Position numbers and translations under genes: made by a program
The notes under the pieces: generated by a model
Databases searched by the model: none
Told to the model about the DNA's origin: nothing
What the model saw: the letters and a program-made list of their open reading frames with translations, nothing else
From: Thiococcus pfennigii
GTDB lineage: Bacteria > Pseudomonadota > Gammaproteobacteria > Chromatiales > Chromatiaceae
Assembly (NCBI RefSeq): GCF_016583835.1
Contig: NZ_NRRW01000010.1
Location: forward strand, 27,686-91,685
Direction: 5' to 3'
Length of the DNA stretch: 64,000 bases
Shown here: positions 1-7,185 of the stretch, piece after piece
Position numbering within the stretch: position 1 is the first letter of the stretch
Layout of the letters: each line of letters begins with the position of its first letter

Positions 1-2
1 GG

Positions 3-1904
3 CTGTTTCCGCTCTATCTGTTTCTAATCAATCTGTTCGTGTTGCCGATCGCAGTCGCCGGGCTGGTCGTCTTCCCCGACGGCGACGTCGACGCCGACAC
101 CTTCATGTTGACGCTGCCGATCGCCTTCGAGCAACCCTGGCTGGCGCTGCTGGTCTTCGTCGGCGGGCTGTCGGCGGCGACCGGCATGGTCATCGTCGAG
201 ACCATCGCGCTCTCGACCATGGTCAGCAACGACCTGATCCTGCCGCTCCTGCTGCGACGCGCGCGCGGCCGCTCGCCGCCGGCCGACCTCGGGCGGCGGC
301 TGCTCGCGATCCGCCGTGGGGCGATCGTCGCGATCCTGCTGCTCGGCTATCTCTACTATCGGTTCGCCGGCGAGGCCTATGCGCTGGTCAGCATCGGCCT
401 GATCAGCTTCGTCGCCGTGGCCCAGTTCGCGCCGGCCGTGATCGGCGGCCTCTACTGGCGCGGCGGCACCCGCGAGGGGGCGCTGGCGGGGCTGAGCGCC
501 GGCTTTCTCGTCTGGGTCTACACCCTGTTGCTGCCGTCGTTCGCCAAGTCCGCCTGGCTGCCGGTGGCCTTCATGGAGTCCGGCCCGGGCGGGCTCGATC
601 TGCTGGCACCGCTCGCGCTGTTCGGCGTCGTCGGCTGGAACGAGATCACCCATGGGCTGTTCTGGAGCCTGACGGCCAATATCGTTGCCTTCGTCGCGGT
701 CTCGGCGCTGCGCGAGCCCAATGCCGTCGAGGCCGCGCAGGCGCGGCTGTTCGTCGATGTCGAGCGGCGCGCCGCCCTGAAGCGGGCGACCCTCTGGCGC
801 GGTAGCGCCGAGGTCGCCGAGCTGAGGGCGCTGGCCGAACGGTTCCTCGGTGTCGAGCGCACGCAGGCCGCCTTCGGCCGGTTCGCGCAGGCGCGCGGCA
901 TCGCCGATCCGGCGGCCCTGCCGGCCGATGGCGAGACCGTCGACTTTGCCGAAACCCTGCTCTCGGGGGCGGTCGGCGGTGCCTCGGCACGGGTCATGGT
1001 GGCCTCGGTCACCGACGAGGAGGCGATCGGCCTCGACGAGGTCCTGAGCATCCTCGACGAGGCCTCGCAGATCCGCGCCTACAGCCGCGAGCTGGAGCGC
1101 AAATCGCTCGCCCTGGAGGCGGCGACGGCCGAGCTGCGCGAGGCCAACCGGCGCCTCACCGAGCTCGACCGGATGAAGGACGACTTCATGTCCTCGGTCA
1201 CCCACGAGCTGCGCACGCCGCTCGCCTCGATCCGCGCCTTCTCCGAGATCCTCCACGACGACCCGGATCTGCCGCTGGAGCAACGCCGGCGTTTCCTCGG
1301 GATCCTGGTCAGCGAGACCGAGCGGCTCTCGCGCCTGGTCAGCCAGGTCCTGGATCTGGCCAAGATCGAGTCCGGCCACGTCGACTGGCGCACCGAGGTC
1401 GTGTCGCTGCAGGCGGTGATCGACCAGGCCCTCGCCGCGACCGGGCGACTCGTCGCCGAGCGGGGCATCGAGGTCCGCCAGGATGTCCCGGCGGCACCGG
1501 CGCTGGTCTGGGCCGATCGCGACCGCCTGGTCCAGGTGCTCGTCAACCTGCTCTCGAACGCCGCCAAGTTCGCGCCGCCGGCCGCCGGGCGGGTCGGCAT
1601 CCGCCTCGTCGCGGCGGGCCCCGGCTGGCGCCTCTGCGTGAGCGACAACGGCCCCGGGATCCCCGAGGCCGATCGCGGCCTGGTATTCGAGAAGTTCCGC
1701 CAGTCGGCGAGCGGCGGCAAGCCGCTCGGCACCGGGCTCGGCCTGCCGATCAGCCGCCAGATCGTCGAACACCTGGGCGGTCGCCTGTGGGTCGCGGGTG
1801 GGACGGGAAAAGGTGCTACCCTTTGCTTCGAACTTCCCGCCCATCGACCGGCCCAGGCGGAGCGAGGATCCGACTATGACCAAACGCATCCTGATCATCG
1901 ATGA
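3..1904 (+). CDS. Sodium:solute symporter-fused sensor histidine kinase (CbrA/CrbS type), 5' partial
   Basis: The frame is open from the first bases of the window, so the N-terminus lies outside. The first 220 or so codons are a run of hydrophobic membrane segments of the sodium:solute symporter type. A coiled linker (about nt 1080-1180) and a HisKA/HATPase kinase follow: H-box HELRTPLAS with the phospho-accepting His near nt 1205, N-box LLSNAAKF near 1551, G1 DNGPGIPE near 1647, and G2 GTGLGLPIS near 1729. There is no fused receiver; the next gene supplies one and overlaps by 29 nt. Transporter-fused kinases of this kind (CbrA, CrbS) sense substrate flux and, in CrbS/R, control acetate use. 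The DUF294 gene downstream is a common neighbour of such loci. The ligand is inferred, not shown. Confidence 0.85.
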   Translation: MFPLYLFLINLFVLPIAVAGLVVFPDGDVDADTFMLTLPIAFEQPWLALLVFVGGLSAATGMVIVETIALSTMVSNDLILPLLLRRARGRSPPADLGRRLLAIRRGAIVAILLLGYLYYRFAGEAYALVSIGLISFVAVAQFAPAVIGGLYWRGGTREGALAGLSAGFLVWVYTLLLPSFAKSAWLPVAFMESGPGGLDLLAPLALFGVVGWNEITHGLFWSLTANIVAFVAVSALREPNAVEAAQARLFVDVERRAALKRATLWRGSAEVAELRALAERFLGVERTQAAFGRFAQARGIADPAALPADGETVDFAETLLSGAVGGASARVMVASVTDEEAIGLDEVLSILDEASQIRAYSRELERKSLALEAATAELREANRRLTELDRMKDDFMSSVTHELRTPLASIRAFSEILHDDPDLPLEQRRRFLGILVSETERLSRLVSQVLDLAKIESGHVDWRTEVVSLQAVIDQALAATGRLVAERGIEVRQDVPAAPALVWADRDRLVQVLVNLLSNAAKFAPPAAGRVGIRLVAAGPGWRLCVSDNGPGIPEADRGLVFEKFRQSASGGKPLGTGLGLPISRQIVEHLGGRLWVAGGTGKGATLCFELPAHRPAQAERGSDYDQTHPDHR

Positions 1905-2250
1905 CGAGCCCAATATCGTCATATCGCTCGAATTCCTGATGACGCGCGAGGGTCATGAGGTGCGGGTCGCCGGTGACGGGGAGGCGGGCCTGGCCGAGGC
2001 GCGGCGCTGCCGGCCGGACCTGATCGTCCTCGACGTCATGATGCCGAAGCTCGATGGCTTCGCGGTGCTCGAGGCGCTGCGCGCCGATCCGGACCTGGCC
2101 GCGACGCCGGTCCTGATGCTGACCGCCAAGGGGCGCGAGGCCGAGCGGCGCAAGGGCCTCGAGCTGGGCGCCGAGGCCTACATGCCCAAGCCCTTCTCGA
2201 CCCGCGACCTGGTCAGGAAGATCGCCGAGCTGCTCGCGCGGGACGCCTGA
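1876..2250 (+). CDS. Single-domain response regulator (CheY-like receiver)
   Basis: A 124-residue receiver domain with no output domain. The acidic pocket is D9/D10, the phospho-acceptor is D53 in the motif LDVMMPK, the switch threonine lies in MLTAK, and the conserved lysine is K105 in PKPF. The ATG at 1876 was chosen because the protein then begins at the canonical first strand (KRILIIDD); the open frame to the left has no receiver homology. It overlaps the kinase 3' end by 29 nt, so the two are translationally coupled and are the obvious cognate pair. Lacking a DNA-binding domain, it must act through protein contact or phosphotransfer. Confidence 0.9.
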   Translation: MTKRILIIDDEPNIVISLEFLMTREGHEVRVAGDGEAGLAEARRCRPDLIVLDVMMPKLDGFAVLEALRADPDLAATPVLMLTAKGREAERRKGLELGAEAYMPKPFSTRDLVRKIAELLARDA

Positions 2251-2288
2251 GGGGGACCGGCGCCGAGCCATCACCAGCCGGGGGAGCC

Positions 2289-3743
2289 ATGAGCGAGATC
2301 CAGGCCCGGGCCGCCGCGCCCGACACCGCATCCGATCAGGTCCCGTTGCGTGCGCTGGCGCGGTCGCGGCCGGTCGTCGTGGCGCCGGCGAGCACGGTGC
2401 GCGCGACGCTCCAGCGGATCGCCGAGGCGGGGGGCGATGTGGCCATCGTCGCCGATCCGACCAGCGGCCTGCCGCTCGGGCTGATCCGGCTGCCCGAGAT
2501 GTTGTCGTTGATCGATGAGAGCGGCGGGCTCGATGGGCCGGTCGCCGCGGCGATGCTCGGTGCGCCGCTGACGATCGCCGCCGATGCCCCGGCGCACCGT
2601 GCCCGGGTGATGATGGCCAAGCGCGGCGTCGCCCATGTCTTGCTGACCGAACCGGACGGCCGCCTCTTCGGCCTGGTCGGGCAGGCCGACCTGCTCGGGC
2701 CGCGCGTTGCCGGCGCCGAGGCCCTGATCGGCGCGATCAACGCGGCGCGCGACCTCGCGGCGATGACCGCGGCGGCCGATGCCGTGCGCCGCCGCGCCGC
2801 CGAGTTGCTGCGCTCCGGGATGGCCGTCGAGCCACTCTGCCAGTGGCTCTCGGGCCTCAACGACCTGATCGGGATGCGCACGATCGAGCTGATCGAGGAC
2901 GAGTACGACCTGCCGCCCGTGCCCTGGTGCTGGATGGTCTTCGGCTCCGAGGGTCGCATGGAGCAGACCTTCGCCACCGACCAGGACAATGGGCTGCTCT
3001 TCGTGCCGTCGGCGCCCGAGCGCACCGAAGAGGTGCGACAGGCCTTCCTACCGTTCGCCAGGGCGGTCAACGAGGCCCTGCACCACTGCGGCTTCGAGCG
3101 CTGTCGCGGCGGGATCATGGCCGGCAACGCGGCCTGCTGCCTGAGCGCCGAGGAGTGGCAGGGGCGCTTCGCCGCCTGGCTGCGCGTGCCGCAGCCGCAG
3201 GCGCTGCTCAACGGCACCATCTTCTTCGATTTCCGCCCGCTCTACGGCAACGACGAGCCCGTGGATCGGCTGCGTGCCTGGCTCGCTGCCGAGGCGCCCG
3301 GCCATGATCGGTTCTTTCGCGCGCTCGCCGAGCAGGCCCTGGCCGTCGCGCCGCCGCTCGGCTGGGGCGGGCGGCTGCGATCGGATCGCAACCGCGAACA
3401 CCCGCGCACGATCGATCTGAAGGTGCGTGGCGCACGGCTGTTCACCGATGCCGCGCGCCTGTGGGCGCTGCGCGAGGGGGTCTGGGCGACCGGCACCGCC
3501 GATCGGTTGCGGGCCGTCGCCGCCGCGCGCCGTTGGGGCGGCGCGGATACGGCCGCCGAGATCGAGGCCTTCCACCTGGTGCAGCGCTTCCGCTTCGAGC
3601 GCCAGCTTCAGACCCGGGACCCGGAGGCGGCCAACCGGGTCGCCCCGTCGGCCCTCAACGAGCTGCGGCGGATGATGCTGAAGGAGGCCCTGCGCCAGGC
3701 GCGCCGCCTCCAGCTGCGCCTACGCCAGGAGCACGGGCTCTGA
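2289..3743 (+). CDS. CBS-domain protein with DUF294 putative nucleotidyltransferase
   Basis: 484 residues. The N-terminal third resembles a CBS pair (two repeats around residues 20-140). The centre has the nucleotidyltransferase-like signature GSEGRMEQTFATDQDNGLL (about residues 218-236), and the C-terminus is helical DUF294_C. The family is classed as putative signal-transduction nucleotidyltransferases related to GlnD and is often encoded beside acetate permease or CbrA/CrbS-type kinases, as here. The ATG at 2289 follows a purine-rich GGGGGAG. The gap of 38 nt to the receiver gene suggests one transcript. The substrate is unknown; adenylyl or uridylyl transfer to a regulator is only a family-based guess. 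Confidence 0.8.
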   Translation: MSEIQARAAAPDTASDQVPLRALARSRPVVVAPASTVRATLQRIAEAGGDVAIVADPTSGLPLGLIRLPEMLSLIDESGGLDGPVAAAMLGAPLTIAADAPAHRARVMMAKRGVAHVLLTEPDGRLFGLVGQADLLGPRVAGAEALIGAINAARDLAAMTAAADAVRRRAAELLRSGMAVEPLCQWLSGLNDLIGMRTIELIEDEYDLPPVPWCWMVFGSEGRMEQTFATDQDNGLLFVPSAPERTEEVRQAFLPFARAVNEALHHCGFERCRGGIMAGNAACCLSAEEWQGRFAAWLRVPQPQALLNGTIFFDFRPLYGNDEPVDRLRAWLAAEAPGHDRFFRALAEQALAVAPPLGWGGRLRSDRNREHPRTIDLKVRGARLFTDAARLWALREGVWATGTADRLRAVAAARRWGGADTAAEIEAFHLVQRFRFERQLQTRDPEAANRVAPSALNELRRMMLKEALRQARRLQLRLRQEHGL

Positions 3744-3810
3744 GGGGACGGGCGGTCAGGCGACTCCCGGAAGAGAACGCACCCGGCTTGCGCGGCTGTC
3801 CATCGAACCG

Positions 3811-3897
3811 AAGAGCGGCCGTTGGACGGTGCGCGACGCGCATCGGACACCGTAGCAGCCTCCACCGAGCGGGTGAGCCGGATTCACGCAAGGCCTC
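3811..3897. repeat. Dispersed intergenic repeat, copy 1 (second copy at 57136-57320)
   Basis: This stretch of the 278-nt gap after the DUF294 gene reappears in diverged form at 57136-57320. Shared blocks include GTTGGACGGTG and ACCGAGCGGGTGAGC-type sequence near 3870. The distant copy carries about 100 extra bases in the middle. No open frame is preserved between them. It looks like a mobile or REP-like intergenic repeat. Confidence 0.6.
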
Positions 3898-3906
3898 TTT
3901 ACCGTT

Positions 3907-3981
3907 GGCTGACGGCTGACGGCTGACGGCTGACGGCTGACGGCTGACGGCTGACGGCTGGAAGCTGACGGCTGGAAGCTG
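3907..3981. repeat. Tandem 7-bp repeat array (GGCTGAC)n
   Basis: Between 3907 and 3960 the heptamer GGCTGAC is repeated almost perfectly about seven and a half times, followed by two variants spaced by GGAAGCT. It lies in the gap between two genes that point toward each other. The heptamer is not a multiple of three, and no gene spans it. Slipped-strand variation in copy number would be expected. Confidence 0.85.
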
Positions 3982-4021
3982 ATGGCCCCATCGAGAGGTC
4001 TCTTGTCCCGCGGGAGTTGCC

Positions 4022-4489
4022 TCAGTCCCTCGGGCGCAGCTGCTCGGGGCGCAGGCGGGGCGTGAAGTAGACGTCGGCCTCGTCGAGGTCCACCGGCGCC
4101 CCGGCGCCATCGACGAGCGGCTGCTCGTAGTCCTTCCAGCCGCGCAGGCCGGTCTGCAGCGAGGCGACGTCCTGGTAGCCGAGGACGATCAGCGAGTTGG
4201 CCGCGAGCACGCTGCGGTGCCCGGAGCGGCAGACGAGGACGACCTCGCGCGCACGGGCCTCCACCAGCTCCGGGATGGTCTCCTCGTAGTCCCACTCGCA
4301 GGCCGACTCCAGGATACCGCGCGGCACGTTGAGCGAGCCGGCGATGTGCATCGCCTCGAACTCGTAGGGCTCGCGCACGTCGACGATCAGCAGGTCCGGG
4401 TTGGCGGCAAGCCGCTCGACCAGATCCCAGGGCATGATCTCCCGCACGTCGGCCAGGCAGTCTTGGATCAACGCGAGAAAATTCTTCAT
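4022..4489 (-). CDS. Rhodanese-like domain protein
   Basis: 155 residues with one rhodanese fold. The motif VDVREPYEFEAMHI at about residues 36-49 is the classic CH2A region, and the active-site cysteine is C87 in VCRSGHRS. Such proteins carry a persulfide on this cysteine and hand sulfur to, or detoxify, a partner. There is no signal peptide, so it is cytoplasmic. The ATG at 4489 overlaps the stop of the upstream NarL-type regulator by 4 nt, making it the third gene of a kinase-regulator-rhodanese operon. A C-terminal tail of about 25 residues (VYFTPRLRPEQ) extends beyond the rhodanese domain. The natural acceptor is unknown. Confidence 0.88.
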   Translation of the reverse strand: MKNFLALIQDCLADVREIMPWDLVERLAANPDLLIVDVREPYEFEAMHIAGSLNVPRGILESACEWDYEETIPELVEARAREVVLVCRSGHRSVLAANSLIVLGYQDVASLQTGLRGWKDYEQPLVDGAGAPVDLDEADVYFTPRLRPEQLRPRD

Positions 4490-5184
4490 CGATCTTCCTC
4501 GAATGGTGCGCGGTCGGTCGCGCCCGCGGCATCGCGCGGCTGGCCGCGCAGGCAGAGGCTGTTCTCGACGGCGATGACGGCGGCCTCGACCCGCGAGTGC
4601 ACCGCGAGCTTGCGCAGGATCGCCTTGACGTGGAGCTTGACCGTGCCCTCGGTGATCCCCAGGCTGCGGGCGATCACCTTGTTGCTGTGCCCGCCGGCCA
4701 GGTGGCAGAGGATCTCCAGCTCGCGCGGTGTGAGCTCGGAGAAGGTCTTCTGCGGCTGGGCGGGCTTGGCTGCCGCCTGCACGGCCTTGGCCAGGATGCC
4801 GGTGAGGTCCGGGGCGACCGTCGTGCGCCCGGCGACGATCTCACCGAGGGCCGCGATCAGCTCGTCGGGCTCCATGTCCTTGAGCAGGTAGCCCTGCGCG
4901 CCCTCGCGCAGCGATTCGATGACGTCGTGCTCATCGGTGCTGGTCGTGAGCATCGCGATCGGCAGGGTCGGGTGTTCGGCGCGCAGCCGGCGCAGGACCT
5001 CTAGACCGCTCGCCTCGGGCATGCGCATGTCGAGCAGGACGACGTCGGGGGCGGTCTGGGCGGCCAGGCGGCGGCCCTCGTGGCAGTCGCCGACGGCACC
5101 GACGACCGTGATGCCGCGCCGCTCCAGCAGCTCTTGCAGGCCGACGCGAAACAGCGCGTGGTCGTCGATCAAGAGGACGCGCAT
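4486..5184 (-). CDS. NarL/FixJ-family response regulator with LuxR-type HTH
   Basis: 232 residues. The N-terminal receiver has D7/D8, phospho-acceptor D52 in LLDMRMPE, switch TTS and the lysine in YLLKDM. The C-terminal LuxR helix-turn-helix begins at about residue 150 with LTPRELEILCHLAGG and the recognition helix SLGITEGTVKLHVKAIL. It follows the kinase gene with a 1-nt TGATG overlap and overlaps the rhodanese start by 4 nt, so the three genes form one coupled operon. Domain order and sequence style are those of NarL/NarP-like regulators. The target genes cannot be read from the window, and nitrate control is not implied by homology alone. Confidence 0.9.
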   Translation of the reverse strand: MRVLLIDDHALFRVGLQELLERRGITVVGAVGDCHEGRRLAAQTAPDVVLLDMRMPEASGLEVLRRLRAEHPTLPIAMLTTSTDEHDVIESLREGAQGYLLKDMEPDELIAALGEIVAGRTTVAPDLTGILAKAVQAAAKPAQPQKTFSELTPRELEILCHLAGGHSNKVIARSLGITEGTVKLHVKAILRKLAVHSRVEAAVIAVENSLCLRGQPRDAAGATDRAPFEEDR

Positions 5185-6782
5185 CAGGCCGCCGCCGCCA
5201 CCGGCGGGCGCGTGCGGCGCTGCGCCGTGAAGAAGAGCTCGACCCGGGTGCCCTCGCCGGGTTCGCTCTCGATGCGCAGCTCGGCCCCGATGCGCCGCGC
5301 CCGCTCTTCCATGATCGAGAGGCCGATGTGCTCGCCTGGGCGCGCGTCGCGCGTCGGGGCGTTGAAGCCGACCCCGTCGTCCTCGACCAGGATCACATAG
5401 GTGCCGCTGGCCTCGCGGGTCAGGAGGAGCCGGACCATGTGGGCCTGGGCGTGCTTGCGGATGTTCGCCAGGGCCTCCTGGACGATGCGCAGGATCTGGA
5501 GCTCCTCGGTCGCGGTCAGCTCGAAGGGCCGGCAGTTGTCCTGGAAGAAGACGTGCACGCCGGTCTCCTGGCCGAAGCGCTCGGTGAGCTTGGCCAGCGC
5601 CGGGACCAGTCCGCGGCGGTCGAGCGGCGCGCGGAAGCTCGCAAGCAGCTCGCGCAGTTCGGTGTTGGCCTCGTCGAGGCCGTTGCGGATGCGACCCAGA
5701 TCGCTGTGGGCCTCGGCCGGGATCGCGCTACCGGCCAGCGAGTCGGCGAGGAGCCGGCACTGGAAGCGCAGGCTGGCCAGCGTCTGGGCGAGCGAGTCGT
5801 GCAGCTCGTGGGCGAGCGAGTTGCGTTCCTCGACGAGCGACAGACGCTGGGTCTCGGCATCGGAGCGGTACTTGGCGACGGCCACCCCGAGGTGATGGCC
5901 GACGGTCGCGAGCAGGTCCTGGATGTCCTCGCGCGCGCGGATGCCCGGCTTGTCGATGACGATGGTGTAGAGGCCGAGCTGCTCGCCGTGATAGTCGAGC
6001 GGCACGCTCACGACCTCGACCTCCTCGCTCGTGAACATGTGTCGTCCATAGAGGCTCGCGCAGAGACGCGCCTCGTTGTCGCAGACGACGTCGCCGGGCG
6101 AGAGGGCGGTGCCGCAGAGGCAGAGATCGACCGGGGCCATGTCCGCATCGTGCACCAGCCTGTCGTCGAGGCCGATCGCGCCGATCAGGCGCTGGTGGCC
6201 GTCGGGCATCGTCAGGCGCACCGTCGCCGCGCAGCCGTTGATCATCTGCTTGAGGACGCGCAGGAAACGCAGCAGCAGGTCTTCGAGGTCCTCGGCCTGG
6301 TTGATGGTCGCCGCGACGTCGTAGAGGATCTTGAGCGAGGCGGTCTTCTGGGCGAGGCGCTGCGTCTGGCGTGCCACGCGGCTGTCCATCTCCTCGTAGA
6401 GCTCGGTGAGCTCCTCGTTGAGGCTCGCGATGTCGTGGGCCAGGCCGTCGAGGACGCCCATCTCTTGCAGGCCGCGGCTCGCCCCGGGCTCGCCCTGGCA
6501 GACCCGGGTGACCGAGCGGTGCAGCTCGACGAGCGGGCGCAGCAACAGGCGATCGAGCCGCCACGCGATCATGACGACGGCGATCAGGGCGACGACGAGG
6601 AAGGGCAGGCCGACGCGCAGCGGGTCGATTCGCGCCGCGCCGAGGGCATCGAGCAGCAGCGCGGTGATGGCGGCGAGGAGCGCGACGAGGAGCGCCAGCG
6701 ATGGGGCGATGAGCCCGGAGGCGGCCAGCAACGGCCAGACCCCGCTGGTCGCGCGTGGGTGGCGGGATGGATCGACGGTCAT
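5184..6782 (-). CDS. NarX-type sensor histidine kinase with GAF-like domain
   Basis: 532 residues from the ATG at 6782. That start precedes a short polar stretch and two adjacent hydrophobic segments (about residues 15-75), then a HAMP-like linker (LLRPLVELHRSV), a coiled coil and a GAF-like sensory domain (about residues 170-310). HisKA_3 carries the phosphorylated His in NSLAHELHDSLAQTL, and the HATPase has EELQILRIVQEALANIRKHA and EDDGVGF. This is the NarX/UhpB family that phosphorylates NarL-type regulators, and the cognate regulator is the next gene with a 1-nt overlap. The frame stays open to 6962 without kinase homology, and the ribosome-binding site is weak, so the start is moderately certain. 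The segment between the membrane helices is very short, so sensing is probably cytoplasmic. Confidence 0.85.
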   Translation of the reverse strand: MTVDPSRHPRATSGVWPLLAASGLIAPSLALLVALLAAITALLLDALGAARIDPLRVGLPFLVVALIAVVMIAWRLDRLLLRPLVELHRSVTRVCQGEPGASRGLQEMGVLDGLAHDIASLNEELTELYEEMDSRVARQTQRLAQKTASLKILYDVAATINQAEDLEDLLLRFLRVLKQMINGCAATVRLTMPDGHQRLIGAIGLDDRLVHDADMAPVDLCLCGTALSPGDVVCDNEARLCASLYGRHMFTSEEVEVVSVPLDYHGEQLGLYTIVIDKPGIRAREDIQDLLATVGHHLGVAVAKYRSDAETQRLSLVEERNSLAHELHDSLAQTLASLRFQCRLLADSLAGSAIPAEAHSDLGRIRNGLDEANTELRELLASFRAPLDRRGLVPALAKLTERFGQETGVHVFFQDNCRPFELTATEELQILRIVQEALANIRKHAQAHMVRLLLTREASGTYVILVEDDGVGFNAPTRDARPGEHIGLSIMEERARRIGAELRIESEPGEGTRVELFFTAQRRTRPPVAAAA

Positions 6783-6890
6783 GTGCAGGTATCCGGCGGC
6801 CTCGCCACCTATGGGCGACGGCTGTACGATAGCAAACCGTCCCGGCCCCTGGAGCGACAATCCGCAAACGGGCCGCATCTTCGCCGAACG

Positions 6891-6923
6891 AAAAAGGGGC
6901 GCTGCTCGCGAGCAGCGCCCCTC
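6891..6923 (-). terminator. Rho-independent terminator of tRNA-Leu
   Basis: A perfect palindrome, GGGGCGCTGCTCG paired with CGAGCAGCGCCCC, occupies 6896-6921. Its minus-strand 3' side runs directly into five T residues (the aaaaa at 6891-6895 on the plus strand). It lies about 45 nt downstream of the tRNA 3' end in the tRNA direction and before the kinase gene, so it separates the two transcripts. Confidence 0.9.
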
Positions 6924-6964
6924 TTGGATCGTACGGGCCGGGCCTATGCCTGGCCTGTGCAATT

Positions 6965-7051
6965 TGGTGCCGAGGAGAGGACTTGAACCTCCACGAGCTT
7001 TCGCCCACTAGTACCTGAAACTAGCGCGTCTACCACTTCCGCCACCTCGGC
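6965..7051 (-). tRNA. tRNA-Leu (anticodon CAG)
   Basis: The minus strand reads as a complete class II tRNA of 87 nt with encoded CCA. The acceptor stem GCCGAGG pairs with CCTCGGC, the D-arm contains GGTAGACGCG, the anticodon CAG lies at 7017-7015 in the loop TTCAGGT, and a long variable arm precedes the T-arm GGTTCAAGTCC. The variable arm and D-loop are typical of leucine tRNA. A strong promoter lies just upstream and a terminator just downstream, so it is a monocistronic tRNA unit decoding CUG, the dominant leucine codon in this GC-rich genome. Confidence 0.97.
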
Positions 7052-7117
7052 AGGTGACTCGTTCGGGCGGGGCCGCGCTGCCTCACTAGGATTGCGCCCC
7101 CGACCGGAAGGACCGCA

Positions 7118-7146
7118 ATCCTAGTGAGACAGGGCGGCCTTGTCAA
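7118..7146 (-). promoter_or_regulatory. Sigma-70 promoter of tRNA-Leu
   Basis: On the minus strand a perfect -35 TTGACA (7146-7141) is followed by exactly 17 nt and a -10 TAGGAT (7123-7118), then a GC-rich discriminator expected of stringently controlled stable-RNA promoters. The -10 lies in one arm of a 14-bp perfect inverted repeat (7082-7095 and 7115-7128, CTCACTAGGATTGC and its complement), so the 5' leader can form a hairpin before the tRNA. Confidence 0.85.
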
Positions 7147-7185
7147 GGGTACACTAACCACCTTTGAGCAGATACGAGCCCAGTT

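Noticed and set aside
24..1922. Long minus-strand frame opposite the kinase (and similar frames opposite rnr, recC, recB, pepA and others)
   Set aside because: High GC content suppresses stop codons in the complementary frames; the translated sequence is Arg/Asp/Gly-rich without domain features, while the plus-strand genes carry clear motifs.
3907..3981. CRISPR array
   Set aside because: The heptamers are contiguous without spacers; no cas genes are present in the window.
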